Part shown: positions 18,485 to 26,632 of the stretch, in pieces
Position numbering within the stretch: position 1 is the stretch's first letter
How the letters are laid out: every line of letters starts with the position of its first letter
Assembly (NCBI GenBank): GCA_023408815.1
Contig: JAEYJO010000047.1
Location: 1 to 64,000, forward strand
Length of the DNA stretch: 64,000 nucleotides
Direction: 5' to 3'
Origin: Bacillota bacterium
GTDB lineage: Bacteria; Bacillota; Clostridia; Lachnospirales; Lachnospiraceae
Position numbers and translations under genes: made by a program
The notes under the pieces: model-generated
Told to the model about the DNA's origin: nothing
Database searches by the model: none
The model's input: only the letters and a program-made list of their open reading frames with translations

Positions 18485-18843
18485 ATTGATTGATTTAAGT
18501 ATATTACCCGGAGGGTATTTATTACAGATAACAGATTTTTAAAAAGGTGTATTATTTTTGGATTTGGGAGGGATTGGAAGAAGGGGTTGTGAGGGGAAAG
18601 AAGAGGAGGGAAGAAGTTTCGCGCTCTGATTATGCCGGACACTGCGCCGAGCCAATGGATTGTCTCGGCTACGTAGCATAAAATCGCTTGAAATCTTCTT
18701 CCCTCCTCTTCTTTCCCCGCCAAGGTTCTCGAATGTTCCTCCCGAAATGAAAAAGGGAGTATGTAGGTAACAGCGGGATGGGGTGGCTTTGGGAGTGGAG
18801 GAGCATATTATAATAATATAGTTGTTTTTATTACAAAATTCGC
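18485..18843. other. Intergenic stretch with a long fold-back
   Basis: No gene is seen in these 359 nt. It must hold the minus-strand promoter of the second transporter operon and the plus-strand promoter of the kinase-like gene. Most of its middle is the long inverted repeat described at 18593-18718. Confidence 0.5.
18593..18718. repeat. Perfect 24-bp inverted repeat enclosing a structured 78-nt core
   Basis: The arm at 18593-18616 (G/A-rich) is exactly complementary to 18695-18718 (C/T-rich). Pairing continues inwards with TTTC/GAAA and GCG/CGC, then a hairpin GCCGAG/CTCGGC at the tip. The whole 126 nt can form one hairpin on either strand. No transposase or target duplication is visible. 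It could be a structured RNA, a small inverted-repeat element or a double terminator. Confidence 0.7.
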
Positions 18844-19329
18844 ATGACGGAGATGTCTTTTCTTATGGATGGATTTGTTGGGTTTGATAAAATAGATGAG
18901 CATTTAAAAATTGGTGATTATCCTACGCTGGGGGAAGGGTCAGGGAGGAAAGTTTTTGATTTGGGGAATGATACTGTGGTTAAGGTAGCCATAAATGTGA
19001 AGGGATATGCACAGAATGAGGTGGAGTGCATGATTTCCGGAATGGACGAGTCGGATACCTTTGCAAAGGTTCTTCATGCAACAAGGGATGGACGATGTCT
19101 GGTTATGAAGAAGGCCGGACCGATCCATAACTTCGCTGTCATTCGCTCTTATTATCACGTGGAAAATAATAAGGATCTGTTTCGGCTGAATAATTTGAAA
19201 TATATTCCACGTAAATATAATTTGCTGGTAAGTGATTTGTGCAGGCCGGATAACTGGGGAGTTATCGATGGACGTCCTGTCATTATTGATTATGGATTTA
19301 CGGGACAAATCAGACGAAAGTATTACTGA
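18844..19329 (+). CDS. Minimal protein-kinase-like fold protein
   Basis: 161 residues, not assignable to a named family by eye. Kinase-like landmarks occur in order: a glycine loop (GEGSGRKVF, 30-38), a beta3 lysine (VVKVA, K47), an alpha-C glutamate (NEVE, E59/E61), a catalytic-loop-like DLCRPDNWG (D131, N137) and a DYG in place of DFG (149-151). The protein ends about ten residues after DYG, so there is no C-lobe substrate region. It could be a small-molecule kinase-like protein or a pseudokinase. It stands alone, between two fold-back elements and convergent with the radical-SAM gene. Confidence 0.6.
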   Translation: MTEMSFLMDGFVGFDKIDEHLKIGDYPTLGEGSGRKVFDLGNDTVVKVAINVKGYAQNEVECMISGMDESDTFAKVLHATRDGRCLVMKKAGPIHNFAVIRSYYHVENNKDLFRLNNLKYIPRKYNLLVSDLCRPDNWGVIDGRPVIIDYGFTGQIRRKYY

Positions 19330-19330
19330 A

Positions 19331-19384
19331 CATCGGTTACAAGGTCTTACGCGCCCGGGGCCGTGTGAGCCCTTGTAACCGATG
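19331..19384. terminator. Convergent-gene hairpin
   Basis: CATCGGTTACAAGG (19331-19344) pairs exactly with CCTTGTAACCGATG (19371-19384), and the inner sequence extends the stem with G-U pairs. It lies between the stop codons of two convergent genes, so a bidirectional transcription end is likely, although no T-tract follows on either strand. Confidence 0.5.
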
Positions 19385-19393
19385 GTAATGTTG

Positions 19394-20092
19394 TCAGTCT
19401 AATCCTCTGAGTTTTATATTGGGGATAATTGAGAGCAGCATCTTCGCAATTTCTTCCAGTTCTTCTTTTTCATAAGCATGAAAGCCTTGCTGAATGGCTT
19501 GTTCACTGTCTTTGTAGCTTTGGAGAAAGTAGGCTTTTGCACCTTTTATTTCTTCCGCAAGAGCGAACAGGTCTTGTTTCGTGTGGAATTCCTTTACTAC
19601 GGTGGTCCGAAACTCATAGGGAACGGAACTGTTCATAATAACCTGGATGGACTTTGTTATTTTTCCCATGTCGATATGCTCTACACCCACAGTTTGGCCG
19701 TATTTTTCCAAACTGTTTTTTACGTCCATGGCAATATAGTCGAGGAGGTTTTCTTCCAGCAGCTTTTCGATACTTTCCGGCTTGTAGCCGTTGGTGTCCA
19801 GCTTTACAAAGTAGCCAAGCTCTTTGATTTTGCGTATAAATTGTGAAAGCTCCGGTTCCAGCGTAGGCTCACCGCCGGTAATACATACGCCAGTCAGTAT
19901 TCCGATTCTCTTTTTCAGGAAGGTGAGAACCTCCTCCTCTGGTATAAGCGGCTGGCTGTCCGGGTCGAGAACCAGGCCTCCATTATGGCAATAAGGGCAC
20001 CTGAAATTACATCTTCCAAGGAAAATCGTCGCTGCCACATGCCCCGGGTAGTCTAAAAGGGTGGTTTTATTTAAGCCGTGAATTCGTATCAT
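19394..20092 (-). CDS. Anaerobic ribonucleotide-reductase activating protein-like radical SAM enzyme
   Basis: 232 residues. The radical-SAM cluster CNFRCPYC (C28, C32, C35) is followed by the GGEPT motif (CITGGEPTLEP). The N-terminal IRIHGLNKTTLLDYPGHVAATIFL is characteristic of the NrdG-like activase subfamily that makes a glycyl radical on a partner enzyme. No ribonucleotide reductase (nrdD) is in the window, so its partner is elsewhere or different. Ends at the convergent hairpin; its start lies 24 nt from the large fold-back. Confidence 0.85.
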   Translation of the reverse strand: MIRIHGLNKTTLLDYPGHVAATIFLGRCNFRCPYCHNGGLVLDPDSQPLIPEEEVLTFLKKRIGILTGVCITGGEPTLEPELSQFIRKIKELGYFVKLDTNGYKPESIEKLLEENLLDYIAMDVKNSLEKYGQTVGVEHIDMGKITKSIQVIMNSSVPYEFRTTVVKEFHTKQDLFALAEEIKGAKAYFLQSYKDSEQAIQQGFHAYEKEELEEIAKMLLSIIPNIKLRGLD

Positions 20093-20523
20093 TTTTTATC
20101 CTCTTTATCATACGTTACTGTTCACTTCGTTTCCAGTAACGTCCGACAAATGGACTTTTTACAAACTTTTGCGGGCAATCGAATCCGAATCAAAAGAACG
20201 ACTGCGCCTATAAAAATATTTAGAAGTTCTTTCTTTGAATAAACAGGCCATAACAGAAAACAAAACTGTTTGAGCGCAGCGAGTTTTTTGTTTTCTGTTA
20301 TGTTTGGCTTGACTATTCAGAGAATTAGAACTTCTTATATATTTGAATTCGGCGCAGGAGTCTTTTGGTTCGGATTCGATTGCCTTCGATATCTGAAAGA
20401 AGTCCATTTGTCGGGCAGTTACTGTGAAGGGCGTGAACAGTAGCGCATATGGGTTGCTATTTTTTATATATTTATATTATACTTGATGAGGCAGGATTTA
20501 AAAAGCAGGAATCAGGGGTTAGT
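20093..20523. other. Intergenic stretch occupied by a large fold-back
   Basis: No protein-coding gene is supported here; a short open frame on the minus strand is a by-product of the palindrome. The 327-bp fold-back at 20116-20442 fills most of it. The remaining 80 nt lead into tadA. Confidence 0.55.
20116..20442. repeat. 327-bp imperfect palindrome (fold-back element or structured RNA)
   Basis: The two halves are complementary along their length. Outer arm TACTGTTCAC / GTGAACAGTA; then CCGACAAATGGACTT (20143-20157) with 20400-20414; CAATCGAATCCGAA with 20369-20382; and an inner arm starting CATAACAGAAAACAAAA (20249-20265) with 20286-20302. Mismatched bulges separate these blocks. At one site in the CGAATC block extension the plus-strand RNA has a U-G pair where the minus strand would have A-C, slightly favouring a plus-strand RNA. 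It lies just before tadA. No known RNA family is recognised. Confidence 0.7.
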
Positions 20524-21021
20524 GTGATTATTATGGATATACATGAAAAATATATGAAAGAAGCGCTGAAAGAAGCAAAAAAGGCATATGCGCTGGGAGA
20601 AGTTCCTATCGGCTGTGTCATTGTCCACGAAAACAAAATTATTGGGCGTGGATATAACAGGCGTAATACGGATAAGACGGCTCTTGCACATGCGGAAATT
20701 ACCGCTATCAAAAAAGCCAGCAAAAAAATCAGCGACTGGCGGCTGGAAGAATGTACGCTTTATGTCACCCTGGAACCTTGCCAGATGTGTTCAGGGGCCA
20801 TCGTTCAGGCGCGCATCCCCGAGGTGGTCATGGGGAGCATGAATCCTAAGGCGGGCTGCGGCGGTTCCATTTTAAATATTCTGGAAACTCCCCAGTTCAA
20901 CCATCAGGCGACGGTAACCCGAGGGGTCCTGGAAAAAGAATGCAGCGATATGCTGACTGCATTTTTTAAGGAGCTGCGGGTGCGCAACAAGGAAGAGAAG
21001 TTAATGCGCCGGGTTTATTGA
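20524..21021 (+). CDS. tadA: tRNA-specific adenosine deaminase
   Basis: Converts A34 to inosine in the anticodon of tRNA-Arg. The zinc site HAE (AHAEITAI) and PCQMC are intact, with the Glu of HAE as proton shuttle. The frame is open from 20449, but the first usable start is GTG at 20524, with AGGGG 5 nt upstream; the ATG at 20533 (MDIHEKYM) is the alternative. Length of about 165 residues is normal. Its TGA stop (21019-21021) lies inside the -35 box of the SRP RNA gene. The tadA-SRP RNA adjacency is typical of Firmicutes. Confidence 0.93.
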   Translation: MIIMDIHEKYMKEALKEAKKAYALGEVPIGCVIVHENKIIGRGYNRRNTDKTALAHAEITAIKKASKKISDWRLEECTLYVTLEPCQMCSGAIVQARIPEVVMGSMNPKAGCGGSILNILETPQFNHQATVTRGVLEKECSDMLTAFFKELRVRNKEEKLMRRVY

Positions 21022-21046
21022 CAAATACCCGAAAAAACAGTATACT
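21018..21046 (+). promoter_or_regulatory. Sigma-A promoter of the SRP RNA gene
   Basis: TTGACA (21018-21023), a 17-nt spacer and TATACT (21041-21046) lie 6-7 nt before the predicted RNA start. The -35 box overlaps the tadA stop codon. Confidence 0.85.
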
Positions 21047-21052
21047 TAAAAA

Positions 21053-21320
21053 ACCGTGCAGCTGGGGCGTTAGCGGTGCCCTGTACCTACAATCCGCTCT
21101 AGTAGGGGTGATGTTCTGCCGCGGGTTTAAGCTGGTATAGCTGCCCTTTATAAGTGGCGTTGAAGTTTGGGTCTTACGCAATGGGAATCTGCGAATCGTG
21201 TCAGGTTGGGAACAAAGCAGCACTAAGCGGAATCTCCCATGTGCCGTGAGGGTGCCTGAGCCGAGTTAACTGTAAAGGTAACGTGTATTGGCGCTATTCA
21301 ACGCAGAACGCACGGTTTTA
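21053..21320 (+). ncRNA. ffs: Signal recognition particle RNA (long, Firmicutes type)
   Basis: About 268 nt, close to the length of Bacillus scRNA. The ends pair (ACCGTGC at 21053 with GCACGGT at 21310-21316), and a TTTT run follows. Domain IV is recognisable at 21197-21226: GTCAGGTTGGGAAC followed by AAAGCAGCACTAAG, the Ffh-binding hairpin with its asymmetric A-rich side. The RNA forms the core of SRP with Ffh and targets membrane proteins. It has its own strong promoter and follows tadA. Confidence 0.88.
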
Positions 21321-21361
21321 AAAAATATTGATTGAATTATAAAAGATAACGGGATAATGGA

Positions 21362-22261
21362 ATGGATTTGCGAGATTGTACGATTTGTCCCAGAAACTGT
21401 CATGCAGACAGAGTCGCAGGACAGCTGGGATACTGCAGACAGACAAATGAAATAAAGGCCGCGAGAGCTGCCCTTCACATGTGGGAGGAACCTTGCATTT
21501 CAGGACAGACCGGTTCGGGTACTGTCTTTTTTTCAGGCTGTAACATGGGCTGTGTGTTCTGCCAGAACCATACGATATCAAAGGGGATTACCGGAAAAGG
21601 CATATCTATCCTGCGGCTTGCGGAGATTTTTCTTAATCTTCAAGATCAGGGGGCATGCAATATCAATCTGGTCACGCCTTCCCACTTCGTTCCCCAGATA
21701 ATAGATGCTTTGATAAAGGCAAAGGATATTGGCCTCTCCATCCCGGTGGTTTATAATACCAGCTCTTATGAAAAGGTAGAAACTTTGAAACATCTGGAGG
21801 GCCTGGTGGATATATACCTGCCCGATCTAAAATACTTTTCTCCCGCCCTTAGCAAAAAATATTCTTACGCTGAAAATTATTTTTATTATGCCAAGCCTGC
21901 TATAGCAGAAATGGTACGTCAGACAGGAGACCCTATGTTCTGCGGCGACTTGATGACAAAGGGAGTCATCGTCCGCCACTTAGCACTGCCGGGATACATG
22001 GAGGACTCCAAAGCCATTCTGCGCTTTCTATATGAAACGTATGGAGATGACATATATGTCAGCATTATGAATCAGTATACTCCAATTCCGGCGTTCCTGG
22101 ATGCAGAACGTTTTCCCGAACTGAACCATACGCTTTCTCTTGAGGATTATGAGGAGCTGGTGGATTACGCCACCGCACTGGGCATCGAGAACGGTTTTAT
22201 CCAAGAAGGAGAGACCTGCTCGGAAAGCTTCATTCCGCCGTTTAACTGCGATGGAATCTAA
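21362..22261 (+). CDS. PflA-like radical SAM protein
   Basis: 299 residues. N-terminal Cys cluster (CTICPRNC, then C25) precedes the radical-SAM motif GCNMGCVFCQN (C60, C64, C67). VIVRHLALPGYMEDSKAIL and YVSIMNQYTPI are typical of the uncharacterised PflX-like (COG1313) group, distinct from true pyruvate formate-lyase activase. Substrate unknown. It follows the SRP RNA by about 40 nt with only a weak ribosome binding site, and overlaps nothing on the other strand. Confidence 0.8.
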   Translation: MDLRDCTICPRNCHADRVAGQLGYCRQTNEIKAARAALHMWEEPCISGQTGSGTVFFSGCNMGCVFCQNHTISKGITGKGISILRLAEIFLNLQDQGACNINLVTPSHFVPQIIDALIKAKDIGLSIPVVYNTSSYEKVETLKHLEGLVDIYLPDLKYFSPALSKKYSYAENYFYYAKPAIAEMVRQTGDPMFCGDLMTKGVIVRHLALPGYMEDSKAILRFLYETYGDDIYVSIMNQYTPIPAFLDAERFPELNHTLSLEDYEELVDYATALGIENGFIQEGETCSESFIPPFNCDGI

Positions 22262-22272
22262 TACATCGATCG

Positions 22273-23337
22273 TCAGATCTTTACTTTGCGCAAATAATAC
22301 CCGAATTTTCCGGGCTCCGCCTTGCCGCCGCTGCATTCAAAGGCTTCGAAGCCGAACATAAGGGCCACCATTTTTTCCCGTTCATAATATACGCCCGGCA
22401 CACCCAGATAAAAGCTGCCCGCCGGATTCGTCGTATCTTTTTCCTTCCCGAGAATAATATGTCTGTAATTATAAAAACCATGGAGCAGAAAGCTGTTATT
22501 GGCCAAATGCTGGTAATCTCCGCTCATGATTACAAAATCCTTGGGCTCTATGGTAACATATTCCCTATCGTCCTCATAAGGATGTATTATAGGGTAGACC
22601 TGCATGAGCTGCTGCCATTTGTCGTTTAGGATGGTACTGTCCATGTGAATCGGTTCCGAGTCCTCCATGCTTCCTGCCTTAAGTTCAGGCTGCAGCTCTT
22701 CTTTCTTTTCTGAAAGAACTGCATCCAGTTCGCTTTTCGTGTCTTTTTCCGGCTCCGCTCTAACAATCTTCTCAATGTTTTGCTTCGTTTTTTTATCCAA
22801 ATCGAACCAAGTAACCTTTTCGCTGCCTTGCTTTTCCTTTCTTTCCGGCTGGTACCAAATGGTTTTCTCAGTACTTAACTTTTCCTTTTTTTCCGATTCC
22901 CGCCGGATAATTTTCCCGAGACCTTGCTTCTCTCCTTTTTCCGGATTAGACTCGCTGCGTATGTCCGTCCGGCCTGGGTCTGTTTTCCGAAATACCCCTT
23001 CAATCGTCTTCCCGTCAGTCAGATCGATACGAAGACTTTCAATTTCTTCATAGGAAAGTATGTTTCCGGCGCTCATACTCTTAAGCGGGCCCGCCTGCCA
23101 CTGTCCGGTACCCTTTTGGAGAAGGATTCTGCCTACCGCATGCTCCTTCCCTGAGGGCGTGACTGCGAGAATGTCATATTGTTTCTCCATCCATTCCTGA
23201 ATTCCGTTTACGCGCATGTCCAGTGTGTAGTCCCTTCCGCGGCATTCCGCGCGGACAAAGCCCGCATTTTTCACCTTGCTCCCATTGCTCATATAGGACA
23301 GATACACTATTTTCTTATCATAATAAGCCACTTCCAA
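22273..23337 (-). CDS. Lachnospiraceae-type unknown protein with a charged repeat linker
   Basis: 354 residues, function unknown. The N-terminal domain (1-130) and C-terminal domain (235-354, with LANNSFLLHGFYNYRHIILG and GVPGVYYEREKMVALMFGFE) resemble a domain common in Lachnospiraceae, possibly DUF6128. Between them (about 130-220) are four degenerate repeats of about 20 residues of the form EKxxWxxPExKxKQ, rich in Lys and Glu. No signal peptide or membrane segment, so cytoplasmic. Convergent with the PflA-like gene. Confidence 0.6.
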   Translation of the reverse strand: MEVAYYDKKIVYLSYMSNGSKVKNAGFVRAECRGRDYTLDMRVNGIQEWMEKQYDILAVTPSGKEHAVGRILLQKGTGQWQAGPLKSMSAGNILSYEEIESLRIDLTDGKTIEGVFRKTDPGRTDIRSESNPEKGEKQGLGKIIRRESEKKEKLSTEKTIWYQPERKEKQGSEKVTWFDLDKKTKQNIEKIVRAEPEKDTKSELDAVLSEKKEELQPELKAGSMEDSEPIHMDSTILNDKWQQLMQVYPIIHPYEDDREYVTIEPKDFVIMSGDYQHLANNSFLLHGFYNYRHIILGKEKDTTNPAGSFYLGVPGVYYEREKMVALMFGFEAFECSGGKAEPGKFGYYLRKVKI

Positions 23338-23448
23338 TCCTCCCTCATTCAGTCTTCAGACAACTATGTCCTGTTGTTACTATTCGGCCTGCGGCTTCAT
23401 AGTAACGCCTAATCACCTAATTTTATTCCGAAGGATTGTCATTTATTC

Positions 23449-24282
23449 CTATGAGCTGACGGGGAAATTGAGTTTCAGCCACGCACCTGCCAGTCCGATC
23501 CAGCCGGAGCAGTACGGTACCAGCTCTATCCCTTCTTCACCACTGGTTTCTTCATTTGCCAAAGAAAGGCCGTGGCCTCCCACCGGATAAATATGCATTT
23601 CAAAATTCACTCCATGGGAATGAAGAGCTTGTGCAAATTTCATGCTGTTTTCTACGGGTACTGCCTGATCGGGGGCCGTATGCCACAGAAAAGTGACGGG
23701 AGTATCCTCCGTTACCTGCGTTTCCAAGGATACGAGCTTCAAAGCCTCTTCCTCATTGCTCCTTTCGTCCAGCAGCTTCTCAAAGGATTCCCTATGAGCA
23801 TATTCGCCGGAAGTAATGACCGGATAGCATAAAATCTGTCCGTTAGGTCTTATTTCCTCTGCTTTCCTTCCTATCGGTCCGTATACGAATTCCCGGTTCC
23901 AGAATACACCAAGGCTGGCTGCCAGATGTCCTCCGGCTGAGCAGCCGCAGGTAACTATCTTATCCGCATCCACATTCCATTCTTCCGCATGGTCTCTGAT
24001 AAATGCCACCGCACCGGCCAACTCCAGAACCGCCGCGGGAAATACATTCGGCTCCACACTGTATTCGATCAGACAGGCATCGCAGCCCATGGAAAGGAAT
24101 TGAAGCACGATAGGTTCCTTCTCTCTGTCGGAAATCATGCTATATCCGCCTCCCCCACAAACTACTACCATAGGCCGTTTTTTCTCCGGTGCAACGCTGA
24201 TGTTATCGATGCGGTACACAGTAAGTTCGGCTGGTCCGGTCTTTTGACCGGGTACTGTAAGACAATGAGATTCTATTATCAT
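23449..24282 (-). CDS. Alpha/beta-hydrolase esterase
   Basis: 277 residues. VVCGGGGYSMISDRE gives the oxyanion region; the nucleophile elbow GCSAGGHLA holds the Ser; DQAVPVEN supplies the Asp and GGHGLSLA the His. This is the pattern of acetylxylan/feruloyl esterase-like hydrolases. No signal peptide, so it acts on imported, acylated oligosaccharides. It follows the rhamnose mutarotase gene by 49 nt, which fits deacetylation of plant cell-wall sugars; substrate is inference. Confidence 0.8.
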   Translation of the reverse strand: MIIESHCLTVPGQKTGPAELTVYRIDNISVAPEKKRPMVVVCGGGGYSMISDREKEPIVLQFLSMGCDACLIEYSVEPNVFPAAVLELAGAVAFIRDHAEEWNVDADKIVTCGCSAGGHLAASLGVFWNREFVYGPIGRKAEEIRPNGQILCYPVITSGEYAHRESFEKLLDERSNEEEALKLVSLETQVTEDTPVTFLWHTAPDQAVPVENSMKFAQALHSHGVNFEMHIYPVGGHGLSLANEETSGEEGIELVPYCSGWIGLAGAWLKLNFPVSS

Positions 24283-24331
24283 GAGTGTTCTCCTTTTTGT
24301 GAGATGCTAAATCAATTAGTGTGCTGATAGC

Positions 24332-24643
24332 TCAGTCCAGATGAAGGACCGGGTGTAAATCTGTTGCTACAGGGCTATTGTCGGGATTAGTCTCCATGAT
24401 GTCTGCCATGAAATCCCACCATTTTCGATTGATCTCCGTATCCGCTCCTTTTGCCCAGAGCGCTTCATCTTCTATTTCGATATAGCCGAATAAGGTCAGG
24501 GTCTCTCTATCCAGAAAAATCGAATAGTTCTTTCCTCCGTGCTCATGAATCATCTCCTGCATCTCAGGCCATAGTTCATTATGACGTTTCTCATATTCCG
24601 CTTCTTGTCCTGCATACAATTTCATTTTAAATCCTTTATACAT
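24332..24643 (-). CDS. rhaM: L-rhamnose mutarotase
   Basis: 103 residues. Interconverts alpha and beta anomers of L-rhamnose. RHNELWPEMQEMIHEHGGKNYSIFL and the C-terminal RKWWDFMADIMETNPDNSPV match the family closely, and the length is normal. The MYKGFKMKL start matches family members; AGGAGG lies 8 nt upstream. No rhamnose isomerase or kinase is nearby, but a rhamnogalacturonan locus lies at the other end of the window. Confidence 0.9.
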   Translation of the reverse strand: MYKGFKMKLYAGQEAEYEKRHNELWPEMQEMIHEHGGKNYSIFLDRETLTLFGYIEIEDEALWAKGADTEINRKWWDFMADIMETNPDNSPVATDLHPVLHLD

Positions 24644-24919
24644 ACTCGATGCCTCCTAATTATTATAAATACTTTTAGAATTAGATTCTGAGCTTCAATA
24701 ATCATTATTTTATCGTTTATATTTTACCATATTTTTCTTTCAGCTGCTATAAATCTCCGTTATTTCCCCCGGTGCTTCCACTCTTTTCTCCCCTCAGACT
24801 GCATTTATAATTTAGCCCGCAACTATTTCCGCCTGAATGTCCGACTCAAAGTTACGATCAGGAAACCTATCTGCACAGAACGCCTGAGTCCAAGCGCGGG
24901 TGGGATGTAATATGCTTTA

Positions 24920-26623
24920 TTAATCCTGCAGTCCTTGCATTGCATCATAATCGACTGCACCGGTTCTGATTTTGACAACATGTATTACATCATAAACAAA
25001 TATTTTACCGTCTCCAATGTGACCTGTATATAGAACCTTTCTTGCCGTTTCTATCAACAACTCTACAGGAACCTTAGCCACTACTATCTCGACCTTTATC
25101 TTGGGAAGAAGCTGCATATCAATTGGAGCGCCTCTATAATACTCTGCCCGTCCCTTCTGGATCCCGCAGCCAAAGACATGTGAAACCGTCATTCCTGTAA
25201 CGCCTATTTTCTCCATGGCAGCCTTTAAGATCTCAAATTTCGACTGTCTTATAATAATTTCAACCTTTGCAAGTCCTGTAACAGCACCTCTTTCCGACAC
25301 ATTTTGAATAGGGACCGCCTCCTCTATCGGGACCACTAAATCTTTTATGATTTTATCAAGCGCTTCTTTATTGTCATCCTCAATATAATCATTGAACAGG
25401 TAATCACCGCAAGCATTTTTAAAACCATGCTCATGAATATCCAGTCCTTCCATCTCAACTTCAGAGGCAACCCTCAGACCTACTGTAATATCAATTAATT
25501 TGAATACTATTGTCATAACTGCCAGCATAGAGGCAGTCACAACTACAGAACCAAGCAACTGCACACCGAAAAATTCAGCGTTCCCTGTATAGAACAGACC
25601 TTTATCTGTTGCAAAGAGACCTGTCATCAGTGTTCCGAGTATTCCACTGACTCCATGAGCTGACACAGCTCCCACCGGGTCGTCAACTTTAAATACTTTA
25701 TCCAATATACCAATGGAATTGACTACTACGATACCGGCCACTGCTCCAATGACAAAGGCCCCTGTAAGACTTACTTTATCGCAGCCTGCTGTAATTGAAA
25801 CGAGTCCCGCTAATATGCCATTAATTGTCATACTCACATCGGTTTTCTTAAACTTATACCTGCTTGTAAGCGTTGCAAACACAGCTGAAACAGCAGCCGC
25901 TACCGTCGTCTTCAGAAATACCCCGCCAGCGGCATCAGCAATGCTTCCGGTCGAAGTAAGCACGGACCCGCCGTTGAATCCATACCATCCAAACCATAGA
26001 ATAAATATTCCCAAAGCAGAAAGTGTTATGTTATGGCCGTGAATCGCTTTTGCTTTTTTATCCGAATCGTATTTACCAAGCCTTGGCCCTACCATAACCG
26101 CCCCCGTCAACGCCGACATGCCTCCTACCGTATGTACAAGTGTCCCGCCGGCAAAATCATGAAATCCTAAAGCATTTAACCAGCCCCCGCCCCAGATCCA
26201 GTGACCCACGACAGGATATACTACGGCTGATATTACTGCACTATATACACAATATGCAGCAAATCTTGTTCTCTCTGCCATGGCTCCAGATACAATCGTT
26301 GCCGCCGTTGCACAAAAAATCAGTTGAAAGAAAATAAATGCTTCTAAAGTTACTCCCATCGGAAGAACAGATTCATAACTTTCATTCAACAGAATATCAA
26401 GCGAACCTATAAAAGCATTTCCTTTTCCATACATGATTCCAAATCCGAGAACTATAAAAAGAGGGGCTCCAATACAAATATCCATTATATTTTTCATGGC
26501 TATGTTAGCGACGTTTTTTGATCTGACGAACCCTGCCTCGAGCATCGCAAAACCCGCCTGCATAAAGCATACCAATACACCACATAGCAATAGCCACATA
26601 AGGTTAATAATTCCCATATTCAA
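24920..26623 (-). CDS. Ammonium channel fused to a PII domain
   Basis: 567 residues. Residues 1 to about 410 form an Amt/MEP channel with about eleven membrane segments (MQAGFAMLEAGFVRSKNVANIAMKNIMD, WFGWYGFNGGS, HTVGGMSALTGAVMVGPR). A linker leads to a complete GlnB-like domain from about residue 455 (VEIIIRQSKFEILKAAMEKIGV ... GKIFVYDVIHVVKIRTG). The T-loop reads EYYRGAPIDMQLLPK, without the usual uridylylated Tyr at the tip. The tethered PII should gate the pore according to ATP/ADP and 2-oxoglutarate. It is the last gene of the purine-transport operon, 9 nt after the permease. Confidence 0.9.
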   Translation of the reverse strand: MNMGIINLMWLLLCGVLVCFMQAGFAMLEAGFVRSKNVANIAMKNIMDICIGAPLFIVLGFGIMYGKGNAFIGSLDILLNESYESVLPMGVTLEAFIFFQLIFCATAATIVSGAMAERTRFAAYCVYSAVISAVVYPVVGHWIWGGGWLNALGFHDFAGGTLVHTVGGMSALTGAVMVGPRLGKYDSDKKAKAIHGHNITLSALGIFILWFGWYGFNGGSVLTSTGSIADAAGGVFLKTTVAAAVSAVFATLTSRYKFKKTDVSMTINGILAGLVSITAGCDKVSLTGAFVIGAVAGIVVVNSIGILDKVFKVDDPVGAVSAHGVSGILGTLMTGLFATDKGLFYTGNAEFFGVQLLGSVVVTASMLAVMTIVFKLIDITVGLRVASEVEMEGLDIHEHGFKNACGDYLFNDYIEDDNKEALDKIIKDLVVPIEEAVPIQNVSERGAVTGLAKVEIIIRQSKFEILKAAMEKIGVTGMTVSHVFGCGIQKGRAEYYRGAPIDMQLLPKIKVEIVVAKVPVELLIETARKVLYTGHIGDGKIFVYDVIHVVKIRTGAVDYDAMQGLQD

Positions 26624-26632
26624 CTTTCCTCC

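Noticed and set aside
24644..24919. Possible small RNA or riboswitch between amt-PII and rhaM
   Set aside because: Only a probable -10 (TAAAAT) and the ribosome binding site of rhaM are visible; no convincing conserved structure.
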